Shown here: piece by piece, positions 1-6,609 of the stretch | How the letters are laid out: each line of letters begins with the position of its first letter | Numbering within the stretch: position 1 is the stretch's first letter | Assembly (NCBI GenBank): GCA_018268695.1 | Contig: JAFDWD010001102.1 | Location: 1 to 18,643 of the forward strand | Length of the DNA: 18,643 bases | Source: Actinomycetota bacterium | GTDB taxonomy: Bacteria > Actinomycetota > Thermoleophilia > Solirubrobacterales > 70-9 | Direction: 5' to 3' | The notes under the pieces: generated by a model | Databases searched by the model: none | Told to the model about the DNA's origin: nothing | Seen by the model: the letters and a program-made list of their open reading frames with translations, nothing else | Translations under genes and position numbers: made by a program

Positions 1-2161
1 GCAGGGCGGCGCGGACGTCGAGCACGAACGCGCCGCTGGCCGTCCGGGCGAACGACGGCGGCACCTCCAGTCCCTCGACCAGATCGGAGACGTGATCGAG
101 GCCGGGCCGTTCGACCAGGGTGTCGAGGCAGAAGTGCAGGAAGGTGGCGAGCGCCATCAGGCCGAGCTCGTTGCGCTCCAACAGGTCGAGCGCGAGGAGC
201 ACGTTCTGCTCCGTCGACTCGAGCAGTCCGAGGCGCTGGTCGAGCGTCGCGCGGAGGCCGACGGCGCCGATCGTCGCCATCAAGGAGCCGCGGCGGCGGG
301 CGTCCCTCTCGAAGGCGGCGGCGAGCCACTCGCCCTCCTCGAGGCCATCGACGACGACCAGTCCGAGGACCGCCTGGAAGACCATCGAGCTCTCGCGCCC
401 GCCCTGTTGGACGCTCCAGTCCTGGGACTCGGGGCCGATCAGCGCCATCACCTCGGCCCGCGGCATGTCCCCGATCGCACCGATCGCGCCGAGCACCCAG
501 CGCAGGTGGCGGGACTCGGCGTCGGTGCGCCCGCGGACCAGTTCCAGCAGGCGCGGCTGGTCGGCGGCGAAGAGGTCGGCGCCGAGCGGGTCGTACCCGC
601 GCGCGGCGGCCCGCAGGGCCTCGAGGTCGAGCAGCCCGGGCACATCGTCGCCGCCGAACCGCTCGAAGGCGGCGTCGATCGTCGCCAGTGCGGCGTCCCA
701 GAGGCCGGCCTGCGCCAGCGCGTCGGACAGCTCCAGGTAGACGTCGAGCGCCCGGGCGGGATCCTCGGTCGCCTGGGCCGCCAGCTGTAGGTGTTCGAGC
801 GAGGCCGGGTCCCGCAGCGCCAGGCCCGCGCGGCCGAGCCGCCGGAGGACGATGCCGCGGCGCCCGGCATCCTCGACCTCGGGCAGGGCGCGGGAGAGAT
901 AGGAGACGACGCTCTCCGGTGCGCCCCGCTCTTCGGCCCGCGCCGCGGCCGCCTCCAGCACGGCGAGCGTCTCAGGGTCGCCATCCGGCTCGCAGAGCAG
1001 CAGGTGAGCCGCGACCTCCTCCGGCTCGGCGCCGCGCTCACGCAGGTGGCGGGCGGCGCGGGCGTGCATCTCGGCCCGGGAGACCGGCGGGATCGCCTCG
1101 TAGACCGCGGTGCGCAGCAGTGGGTGGGCGAAGCGCCGGCCGCGCCCGACGTCGATCACCGCGGCGGCCACGAGGGCATCGAGGATCGTCGCCGTCGTCT
1201 CCCGGTCGATCCCCGCGAGGGCCCCGACCGCGCGCAGGTCCTCGCCGTCGCCGAGGATCGCGGCGGCGCGGACGACGTCGGGGCCGCGGGAATCGATGCC
1301 CGCCGCGCGTTCGATCACCCCCGCCCCGACCCGGTCGGAGCCGATCGCCGGGATCGCGGCGGGCGCGATCGCCTCTCCCCACCCGAGGCGCTCGCCGAGC
1401 TCACCGAGCAGGGACTCGATCAGCAGCGGGTTGCCGCCGGTCGCCTCATGGCATGCAGCCTCGACCGCGGGCGTCGAGGCCTCGCCGACACGCGCGCGGA
1501 CGATCACCGCCGTGGCCGCCTCGCTCAGGAGCGGCGGGCGCAGGGTCGGCGGGTCGAGCGCCGCGGTGAGGCCCTGCAGGGTCTGACCTGGCGCCCCCGG
1601 ATCCGTCGGTCTCGCCGCCAAGGCGACGACCGCGGGGACGCCGTCGAGCCGTTGGGAGAGATAGCGGACGAAGCGCATCGAAGGGACGTCGGCCCAGTGG
1701 GCGTCGTCGATCGCGATCACCAGCGGGCCGGTCTCGACCAGCCCGACGACCAGCCAGAACAGTCCGTACAGCGAGGCCTCGGTCGGGTTGAGGTCGAACG
1801 CGCCCGGTTCGGCCATGCCGAAGATCGCCGCGGCGAGGGCCACCGGTCCGGCGAAGAGGCGGGCGAGCCCCTGCCGGTCGAGCGAGCGCAGGAGCGGGGC
1901 GAAGAGCTGGCGGACGACACCGAAGCCGAAGTCCCGCTCCATCTCCGATCCGGTGGCCCGCAGTACTCGTCGGCCGCGCGCCTCGGCCCGGTCGCCGAAC
2001 TCCCCGAGCAGTGCCGTCTTGCCGATCCCCGGCGGTCCCTCGACCAGGACGACGCGGCCGTCGCCCCCGGCCGCGGCCTCGTCGAGGTCGGCCTCGAGCG
2101 CGGCCAGCTCCGCCTCGCGCTCCAGCAGCGCGCGGTCGCGGGCTTGGCCGTTCTCATTCAT
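1..2161 (-). CDS. STAND/AAA ATPase transcriptional regulator, LuxR/MalT-like (3' end outside window)
   Basis: The frame is open on the minus strand from the ATG at 2161-2159 to the window edge, giving 720 codons with no stop. The N-terminus has a P-loop, GPPGIGKT, at residues 42-49, and a Walker B-like segment, LVIAIDDAHWAD, near residue 150. This is the usual arrangement of the AAA_16 ATPase module in large LuxR-type regulators. The rest is alanine/leucine-rich helical repeat sequence like the TPR-like arm of MalT relatives. The C-terminal LuxR helix-turn-helix expected in this family would lie beyond position 1 and cannot be confirmed. Only a weak G-rich ribosome site precedes the ATG. The gene is divergent from the hydrolase operon with 87 bp between, so control of that operon is possible but is inference. 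The ligand is unknown. A STAND ATPase without the DNA-binding domain remains possible. Confidence 0.85.
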   Translation of the reverse strand, partial: MNENGQARDRALLEREAELAALEADLDEAAAGGDGRVVLVEGPPGIGKTALLGEFGDRAEARGRRVLRATGSEMERDFGFGVVRQLFAPLLRSLDRQGLARLFAGPVALAAAIFGMAEPGAFDLNPTEASLYGLFWLVVGLVETGPLVIAIDDAHWADVPSMRFVRYLSQRLDGVPAVVALAARPTDPGAPGQTLQGLTAALDPPTLRPPLLSEAATAVIVRARVGEASTPAVEAACHEATGGNPLLIESLLGELGERLGWGEAIAPAAIPAIGSDRVGAGVIERAAGIDSRGPDVVRAAAILGDGEDLRAVGALAGIDRETTATILDALVAAAVIDVGRGRRFAHPLLRTAVYEAIPPVSRAEMHARAARHLRERGAEPEEVAAHLLLCEPDGDPETLAVLEAAAARAEERGAPESVVSYLSRALPEVEDAGRRGIVLRRLGRAGLALRDPASLEHLQLAAQATEDPARALDVYLELSDALAQAGLWDAALATIDAAFERFGGDDVPGLLDLEALRAAARGYDPLGADLFAADQPRLLELVRGRTDAESRHLRWVLGAIGAIGDMPRAEVMALIGPESQDWSVQQGGRESSMVFQAVLGLVVVDGLEEGEWLAAAFERDARRRGSLMATIGAVGLRATLDQRLGLLESTEQNVLLALDLLERNELGLMALATFLHFCLDTLVERPGLDHVSDLVEGLEVPPSFARTASGAFVLDVRAAL

Positions 2162-2248
2162 GGCCCCGGGAAAGTTAGCCCTTGCTCGGTCGAATTTGAA
2201 GCAAAAACCTGGGGGGCCTCCCGGTTGTGGTGCGCGGCCCGCCGCCGC

Positions 2249-3553
2249 ATGATCGCGCCCGTGCCGATGGCGAGACGACGACTGCGGCGGGGTTTGGGGG
2301 CGTTTGCGGCCTGTGCCCTGCTCTGGCTCGCCACGCTCGCGGCCGCCGCCGGGGCGACGCCCGACGGGCCGAGCACGCCCGCGGCTTCCGGTCTCCGGGT
2401 CGAGACCGGCGCGGTCACCGTCGCCGACGGCAAGCTGAAGGGCTCGGCGACGATCCACAACGGCGGCGGGCCGATCGGCCGGCGCGTCTACGTCACCTTG
2501 ATCGTCGCGTTGCCGGGACCCGACCGGCTGCTGAGGCGTACGGCGGTCGACCGTCTCGGCGAAGGCGCCAAGAAGACGATCGGGTACTCCCTGAAGCTCC
2601 CGACCACCCTGCCGATCGGTCGCCACGAGATCTGGGTCTGCGTCGGCCACTCACCCGCGCTGCCCGAACCGTCCGTGCCGATCGGCTGCCGCGAGGTCGG
2701 CGGCGTGAACGTGCCGGTGCCGCGGTTCTCGCCGCCGCCGGCACCGGGCGGGACGTCGACGCCGGCGCCCGCCCCCGCGCCACCAGAAGCGCCGAAGAAC
2801 GTCCCGGCCGCTCCCGTCAGCACCGTCCCGACCGCGCCGATCGCCTACGAAGCCGGGCAGCCGCAGGTGCTCAACGACGCGGGCAACGGCTACTACTGGC
2901 TCGACGTCCCCGCCTCCTACGACCGCTCGAACCAGACCCCGACGACGCTCTTCGTCTGGTTGCACGGCTGCGGCGGCGAGAGCTCCGGGGACATCTACAC
3001 GGTCAGTCCCGAAACGGTCGGGTCACCGGCCCGGCCGCGCGACTGGATCTCGATCGCGGTCGGCGGCACCGACGACGGCTGCTGGACGCCGAGCGCCGAC
3101 GAAGGCCTGGTGAAGAACGCGATCGCCGACGTCGAGACCCATTTCAACATCGACCGCCACCGGGTGATCCTCGGCGGCTACTCCTCCGGCGGCGACCTCG
3201 CCTACCGGCTCGCCTTCTACGGCGGCACCCAGTTCGCCGGCGTCCTCGCCGAGAACACCTCGCCCTTCCGCGACACCGAATCGACCGAGGCGGCCTCGCT
3301 GGCGGCGGCGGCGTGGAAGTTCCCCGTCGTCCACCTCGCCCACCTGCAGGACACGGAGTATCCGATCGCCGGGGTGCGCGAAGAGACCAACGCGATGATC
3401 GCCGCCGGCTTCCCGCTGACCCGGATCGAGGTCGACGGCGACCACTACGACGAACCGGGCGCGATCGCGAACGGCCACGCCGTCCCGGGCACCGACGCCG
3501 ACCTGGTCACCTACCTCCTGCCCCACATCGACGACGGCTGGCGCTCGCCGTGA
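2249..3553 (+). CDS. Secreted alpha/beta-hydrolase (PHB-depolymerase/feruloyl-esterase-like) with N-terminal CARDB-like domain
   Basis: 434 aa from the ATG at 2249; a second ATG at 2267 would give 428 aa. Neither has a clear Shine-Dalgarno site, so the start is uncertain. An Arg-rich n-region and a hydrophobic stretch at about residues 17-35 form a signal peptide. Residues about 48-153 look like a CARDB-type beta-sandwich (adhesion or carbohydrate-associated), followed by a Pro/Ala linker at about 158-198. The catalytic part has the oxyanion motif LHGCGG (239-243) and the nucleophile elbow GYSSG (310-314, Ser312). Asp368 and His399 or His410 are plausible remaining triad members. The likely role is extracellular ester hydrolysis; the substrate cannot be read from the sequence. 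It is the first gene of a five-gene overlapping operon, its TGA overlapping the next gene's GTG by 4 nt. The open frame extends far upstream without a stop, but that part is antisense to the regulator gene and not protein-like. Confidence 0.85.
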   Translation: MIAPVPMARRRLRRGLGAFAACALLWLATLAAAAGATPDGPSTPAASGLRVETGAVTVADGKLKGSATIHNGGGPIGRRVYVTLIVALPGPDRLLRRTAVDRLGEGAKKTIGYSLKLPTTLPIGRHEIWVCVGHSPALPEPSVPIGCREVGGVNVPVPRFSPPPAPGGTSTPAPAPAPPEAPKNVPAAPVSTVPTAPIAYEAGQPQVLNDAGNGYYWLDVPASYDRSNQTPTTLFVWLHGCGGESSGDIYTVSPETVGSPARPRDWISIAVGGTDDGCWTPSADEGLVKNAIADVETHFNIDRHRVILGGYSSGGDLAYRLAFYGGTQFAGVLAENTSPFRDTESTEAASLAAAAWKFPVVHLAHLQDTEYPIAGVREETNAMIAAGFPLTRIEVDGDHYDEPGAIANGHAVPGTDADLVTYLLPHIDDGWRSP

Positions 3554-4626
3554 GCCTCGGCACCCTCGCCCTCGTCCTTCGCCTCGCCCTCGCGGCGGTC
3601 TTCGCGCTCGCCGCGGTGACCAAGCTCGGCCGCCGCTCCCGGACCGAGGCAGCGCTCGCGTCCTTCGGCGTCCCTCCCGCCTTCCGTCCCACCGTGGCCG
3701 CGACGCTGCCGCTCGCCGAGCTGGCCGTCGCGGTCGCTCTTCTCCCGGCGGCGAGCGTCCCCTACGCCGCGGTCGCGGCGACCCTGATGCTCGCCGCCTT
3801 CACCCTTGCCGTCGCCCGCGTCCTCCACCGCGGCGAGCGGGTCGAGTGCAACTGCTTCGGCTCCCTGGGGAGCGACGAGGTCTCGCGGTCCACCCTGCTG
3901 CGGGACCTCGCGCTGCTCCTGCCCGCGGCGTTCCTCGCCGTCGTCTCCTGGGGCGAACCTGGCCCGGGCGCGCTTGCTTGGATCACCGGTCTCGACGGGC
4001 TCGCCGCGGTCGCGATCCTCGCGGGCGTCGCCCTCGCGGCCGCCGTCGTCGGCATCGGCATGTGCCTCCAGCTGATGCGCCAGAACGGGCGGCTGCTGGA
4101 GCGGCTCGAGGCGCTCGAAGGAGCGCCCGGCGGCGCCCCGGCCGCCGGCTCCCCGCCGACGCGCGAGCGACACACCGGCCGGCCTGTCCCCGCCTTCTCC
4201 CTTCCCGACCTCGACGGGGGCGAGGTCGATCTCGACGGGCTGCTCGCCCAGGGGCGTGAGCTCCTCCTCGTCTTCAGCGACCCCGGCTGCCACGCCTGCA
4301 ACCCGGTGCTGCCCGAGGTCGGACGGCTGCAACGAACTGGCGGCGACGGCCCGCTGCCGGTGGTGATGAGCCTCGGCGACGCGGAGATCAACCGGGTCAA
4401 GGCGTCCGAGCACGGTCTCGAGCTGGTGCTGCTGCAGGAGGACTTCGACCTCGCCCGCGCGCTCGGCGTGTCCGGGATGCCGGGGGCGGTGCTGGTCGAT
4501 CGCGACGGGCGGATCGCCGCCGAGCCGGCCGAGAACTCCGACAAGGTGCGCGAGCTCCTCGCCGGCCTGACGCCCCCACCACCGGCCGCTCGTCTCGAAG
4601 TCACCGTCGTCGGAGGCGGGCGATGA
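3550..4626 (+). CDS. MauE/DoxX-type membrane redox protein fused to MauD/TlpA-like thioredoxin domain
   Basis: 358 aa from the GTG at 3550, which overlaps the upstream stop by 4 nt (GTGA). No strong ribosome site is seen, so reinitiation after the upstream gene is likely. Five hydrophobic segments lie at about residues 4-24, 48-68, 71-91, 118-136 and 150-174. The loop after the third carries ECNCFG (Cys100, Cys102), the CxCFG signature of MauE-type members of the DoxX superfamily. A short coiled segment and linker (175-205) lead to a thioredoxin-fold domain (about 212-340) with the redox motif CHAC (Cys247, Cys250) and a GMPG cis-proline loop near 311. In methylamine dehydrogenase maturation MauE and MauD are separate proteins needed for light-chain disulfides; here they are one chain. 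The inferred job is passing oxidising equivalents to an exported client, most plausibly the Cys-rich protein two genes downstream. Membrane topology is not settled by the charge pattern. Confidence 0.88.
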   Translation: MSLGTLALVLRLALAAVFALAAVTKLGRRSRTEAALASFGVPPAFRPTVAATLPLAELAVAVALLPAASVPYAAVAATLMLAAFTLAVARVLHRGERVECNCFGSLGSDEVSRSTLLRDLALLLPAAFLAVVSWGEPGPGALAWITGLDGLAAVAILAGVALAAAVVGIGMCLQLMRQNGRLLERLEALEGAPGGAPAAGSPPTRERHTGRPVPAFSLPDLDGGEVDLDGLLAQGRELLLVFSDPGCHACNPVLPEVGRLQRTGGDGPLPVVMSLGDAEINRVKASEHGLELVLLQEDFDLARALGVSGMPGAVLVDRDGRIAAEPAENSDKVRELLAGLTPPPPAARLEVTVVGGGR

Positions 4627-5018
4627 GCAGGGACCCCGGCGCGGCCGAGCTGAAGGCCCTCCTGGAAGCCCCGAGCCTGCCGCTCGAAGAGGCGATCGAC
4701 GCGCTCGGGGCGACGCTCGAAACGGCGCACGGGGCGGAAGCGGGCGGGGCGAAGCTGCCAGAAAGCGCGCGCGGGCCGATCACCCAGTTGCAGGGCCTCT
4801 ACCGACAGCTGCTGCGCCGGGTCGGCTCGATCGAAACCGGCAACCCCGGCCGGCGCGGGGCGATGAAGGCGATCCAGCGGATGGAATCCGGGCTCGGGAA
4901 CCTGGCGACCGCGATCGGCCTGGAAGGCGAAGAAGCCGAACAGGAAGCGGGCCTCGGAGCCGACCAGATGGAACGGGCGGGGACCGAACTGCAGAAGGGG
5001 ATCGCGAGGCTCGGCTGA
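4623..5018 (+). CDS. Hypothetical helical protein of the redox/Cys-rich operon
   Basis: 131 aa. The ATG at 4623 overlaps the preceding stop (ATGA) and has a good ribosome site, GGAGG at 4612-4616, six bases upstream. The protein has no signal peptide, no membrane segment and no cysteine. It is rich in Glu, Ala, Leu and Gly, with long predicted helices at about residues 8-35 and 50-130, so it is probably a soluble cytoplasmic helical bundle. I recognise no family. Its place between the redox membrane protein and the Cys-rich exported protein, with overlaps on both sides, suggests a role tied to them. A chaperone or escort keeping the Tat substrate export-competent is one guess with no direct sequence support. 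Glutamate is coded almost only by GAA here, unlike the metabolic genes of the window. Confidence 0.8.
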   Translation: MSRDPGAAELKALLEAPSLPLEEAIDALGATLETAHGAEAGGAKLPESARGPITQLQGLYRQLLRRVGSIETGNPGRRGAMKAIQRMESGLGNLATAIGLEGEEAEQEAGLGADQMERAGTELQKGIARLG

Positions 5019-5611
5019 TGCACTGGTTCGACCGGATGTCGAAGCAGATGGCTGCGGTACCGACCGAGACGACCCGCCGCGGGGTCTTCCGCGGTGCCGC
5101 CGTCGCGGCCGTGGTGGCGCCCTTCGCACCCGGTGCCCTGGCCTACGCGAACCGCAGGCTGAAGGCGGCCAACGCCAACGAAGACTGCGTCAACTGCCTG
5201 GCCAAGGCGGCGGCCAAATCCCAGGAAGCCGTGGCCAAGTGCAAAGGCGGAGGGGCGAAAGCCTCGGCGCTGCTCCAGCCGAAAGGCGGAGCCGCCAAAG
5301 GCAAAGGCAAGGCGGGGATGAAACCGACCGAAGCGGCGAAGCGGGCGGCCTGCATGGGCAAGGCGGCAAAGGCCTTCCTCGCCGAAACCACCGCCTGCGC
5401 CAAATTCGACTGCGCGGGGCTCGGCGAAAGTGCGCCGCCGGTCGCCCACCCGCTGCCGGTCACCGGCCCCGAATCGTCCGCCTGCCCTTCCGGCACCACC
5501 CTCTGCAGCGGCACGCTCTGCTGCTACGCCGGCGACAACTGCTGTCCCTGCGCCTCCGTCGACGGCGGCAACATCTGCTGCGCCGCCGTGATCCAGTGCA
5601 ACTGCTGCTGA
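5018..5611 (+). CDS. Tat-exported cysteine-rich protein (18 Cys; 12 in the last 42 residues)
   Basis: 197 aa. The ATG shares its A with the upstream TGA (TGATG), and GAGG about 8 nt upstream can serve as ribosome site. The N-terminus has a long polar n-region, TTRRGVFRG (twin Arg 20-21), a hydrophobic core at about 27-41 and an ALA/AYA cleavage region near 42-44, which together form a Tat signal. The leader style (WFDRMS followed by TTRRG) recalls methylamine dehydrogenase light chains. A Lys/Ala/Gly-rich middle (about 57-132) holds six spaced cysteines. After a Pro-containing linker, residues 156-197 contain 12 cysteines in single, CC and CPC patterns, ending in CNCC. Export in a folded or cofactor-bound state with up to nine disulfides is plausible. 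The only Trp is residue 3, so a TTQ cofactor is excluded. Loosely granulin-like CC spacing is visible but not a clean match. Function unknown. Confidence 0.85.
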   Translation: MHWFDRMSKQMAAVPTETTRRGVFRGAAVAAVVAPFAPGALAYANRRLKAANANEDCVNCLAKAAAKSQEAVAKCKGGGAKASALLQPKGGAAKGKGKAGMKPTEAAKRAACMGKAAKAFLAETTACAKFDCAGLGESAPPVAHPLPVTGPESSACPSGTTLCSGTLCCYAGDNCCPCASVDGGNICCAAVIQCNCC

Positions 5612-6327
5612 TGCGCGCGCGGCTCGCCAGGCACCTGAGCTTCGCCAACGTGGTCGCCTGCCTCGCCCTGTTCGTCGCCCTCGGCGGTGCGAGCTACGCG
5701 GCGCTGAAGCTGCCGAAGGAATCGGTCGACACCGAAGCGCTCGCGCACGGCGCGGTGACGCTGGCGAAACTGAGCGGCGGCGCCAAGAAGGGCGTCGCCG
5801 GGCCGCGCGGTCCCCAGGGGCCGGCGGGGGATCCGGGCAAGCCGGGGCCGCAGGGTCCGGCGGGCGCGCAAGGCGCGGCCGGCGCGCAGGGGCTCCCGGG
5901 TCCGCCGGGACGACAGGGCGAACCGGGACCGTCGGCCGTCTACTCCCTCATCCGCGAAAACGGCCTCCCGGTGACGATCTACTCGAGCCGGGTGGCGACG
6001 CTCGAAGTTCCGGCGGGCGCCTACTCGATCCAGGCACACGTGACGGCCGAGTCGGAAGTCGCCCAGCTCTACGACGTCCCCTGCATCCTGACCGCCGGCA
6101 ACGACCGCGACATCGAGTCGGCCTTCCTCGACAACAACCAGCGCTACCCGCCGCAGCACACCACCCTCGACAAGCAGGAGATGTCCTTCCTCCTGGTCCA
6201 CGAATTCGAAGAACCCGGAGACATCACGCTCTCCTGCGACGTCGAAACCACCTCCGGCATGTACGCCGCCAGGGTCGCGATCACCGCGACCGCGGTCGGC
6301 GAAATCGCGACCGACGAAGCGTCGTAG
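5611..6327 (+). CDS. Exported collagen-like protein (operon member)
   Basis: 238 aa. The ATG at 5611 overlaps the stop of the Cys-rich gene by one base (TGATG), and no separate ribosome site is seen, so translation is probably coupled. The N-terminus carries the leader [18 protein letters not shown] followed by ASYAA, an export signal frequent in Solirubrobacterales surface proteins. A short conserved-type stretch follows, then 16 uninterrupted Gly-X-Y triplets (residues about 61-108). The C-terminal domain, about 130 residues, is beta-rich with two cysteines and resembles the compact, C1q/TNF-like trimerisation heads of other bacterial collagen-like proteins, though I cannot assign a family. 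It is likely a trimeric surface or secreted fibre protein. Alternative upstream starts in the same open frame would read through the Cys-rich gene in the wrong frame and are rejected. Confidence 0.87.
   Translation: MRARLARHLSFANVVACLALFVALGGASYAALKLPKESVDTEALAHGAVTLAKLSGGAKKGVAGPRGPQGPAGDPGKPGPQGPAGAQGAAGAQGLPGPPGRQGEPGPSAVYSLIRENGLPVTIYSSRVATLEVPAGAYSIQAHVTAESEVAQLYDVPCILTAGNDRDIESAFLDNNQRYPPQHTTLDKQEMSFLLVHEFEEPGDITLSCDVETTSGMYAARVAITATAVGEIATDEAS
5791..5934 (+). repeat. Collagen-like Gly-X-Y coding repeat, 16 triplets
   Basis: Sixteen consecutive Gly-X-Y codon triplets, with proline often in X or Y ([27 protein letters not shown]). The repeat is interrupted nowhere and encodes a short triple-helix stalk. 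Confidence 0.9.
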
Positions 6328-6376
6328 GGGCGATTCCGGGGTTGCGGCAGTTCTAGCTGCAGAGGAGATGTCGACT

Positions 6377-6400
6377 TTGACCACACCAGGGTGTGGTCAA
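6377..6400. terminator. 10-bp inverted repeat downstream of the five-gene operon; possible terminator or operator
   Basis: TTGACCACAC at 6377-6386 is repeated perfectly in inverted form at 6391-6400 with a 4-nt centre. It lies 49 bp after the collagen-gene stop. No T-run follows on either strand, so a classic intrinsic terminator is not proven. The two-fold symmetry would also suit a dimeric regulator. It is one of two palindromes in the 282-bp gap between convergent genes. Confidence 0.5.
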
Positions 6401-6480
6401 TCCACGCAGCGCTGAATCCGGTGTTGTGCGACACGCACGAAAGCGTGGAGTTCGTGACGTCTCCGACCCTCCCCGTACCC

Positions 6481-6570
6481 CGGCCGTCTCGGCCCAGGCC
6501 ACAGCCAGCCCCCTGCACGCTTGTCTCGCTATGCGAGACAAGCGTGCAGGGGCCGTGGCCGAGACGGCCG
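6481..6570. repeat. Nested long inverted repeat (14-bp outer arms, 20-bp inner arms)
   Basis: The inner arms 6510-6529 and 6533-6552 are perfect 20-bp inverted copies separated by TAT. The outer arms 6481-6494 (CGGCCGTCTCGGCC) and 6557-6570 are perfect 14-bp inverted copies. Between outer and inner arms there are 15 nt on the left and only 4 nt on the right, so the structure would fold as a long hairpin with an asymmetric internal bulge. It lies 40 bp from the stop codon of the HPP gene and 150 bp from that of the collagen gene. Possible roles are a bidirectional terminator, a structured small RNA or a remnant of a palindromic mobile element. No protein in any frame across it looks real. Confidence 0.8.
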
Positions 6571-6609
6571 TGCTCGCCGCAACCCCTTGCGTCCCTTGGC
6601 AGGCGCGCT

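Noticed and set aside
92..1586. Several plus-strand open frames of 150-290 codons
   Set aside because: All are low-complexity Arg/Ala/Pro shadows antisense to the regulator, which has a P-loop and normal composition.
791..2248. Upstream extension of the hydrolase reading frame, giving a 920-aa protein
   Set aside because: The extra 486 residues are Arg/Gly/Glu-rich antisense sequence of the regulator gene, and a signal peptide begins only at 2249.
5018..5611. True methylamine dehydrogenase light chain (mauA)
   Set aside because: It lacks the tryptophans needed for the TTQ cofactor and no heavy-chain gene is nearby.
5791..5934. Tandem DNA repeat or CRISPR-like array
   Set aside because: The periodicity is 9 bp from Gly-X-Y codons inside a coding frame, with no spacer-repeat structure.
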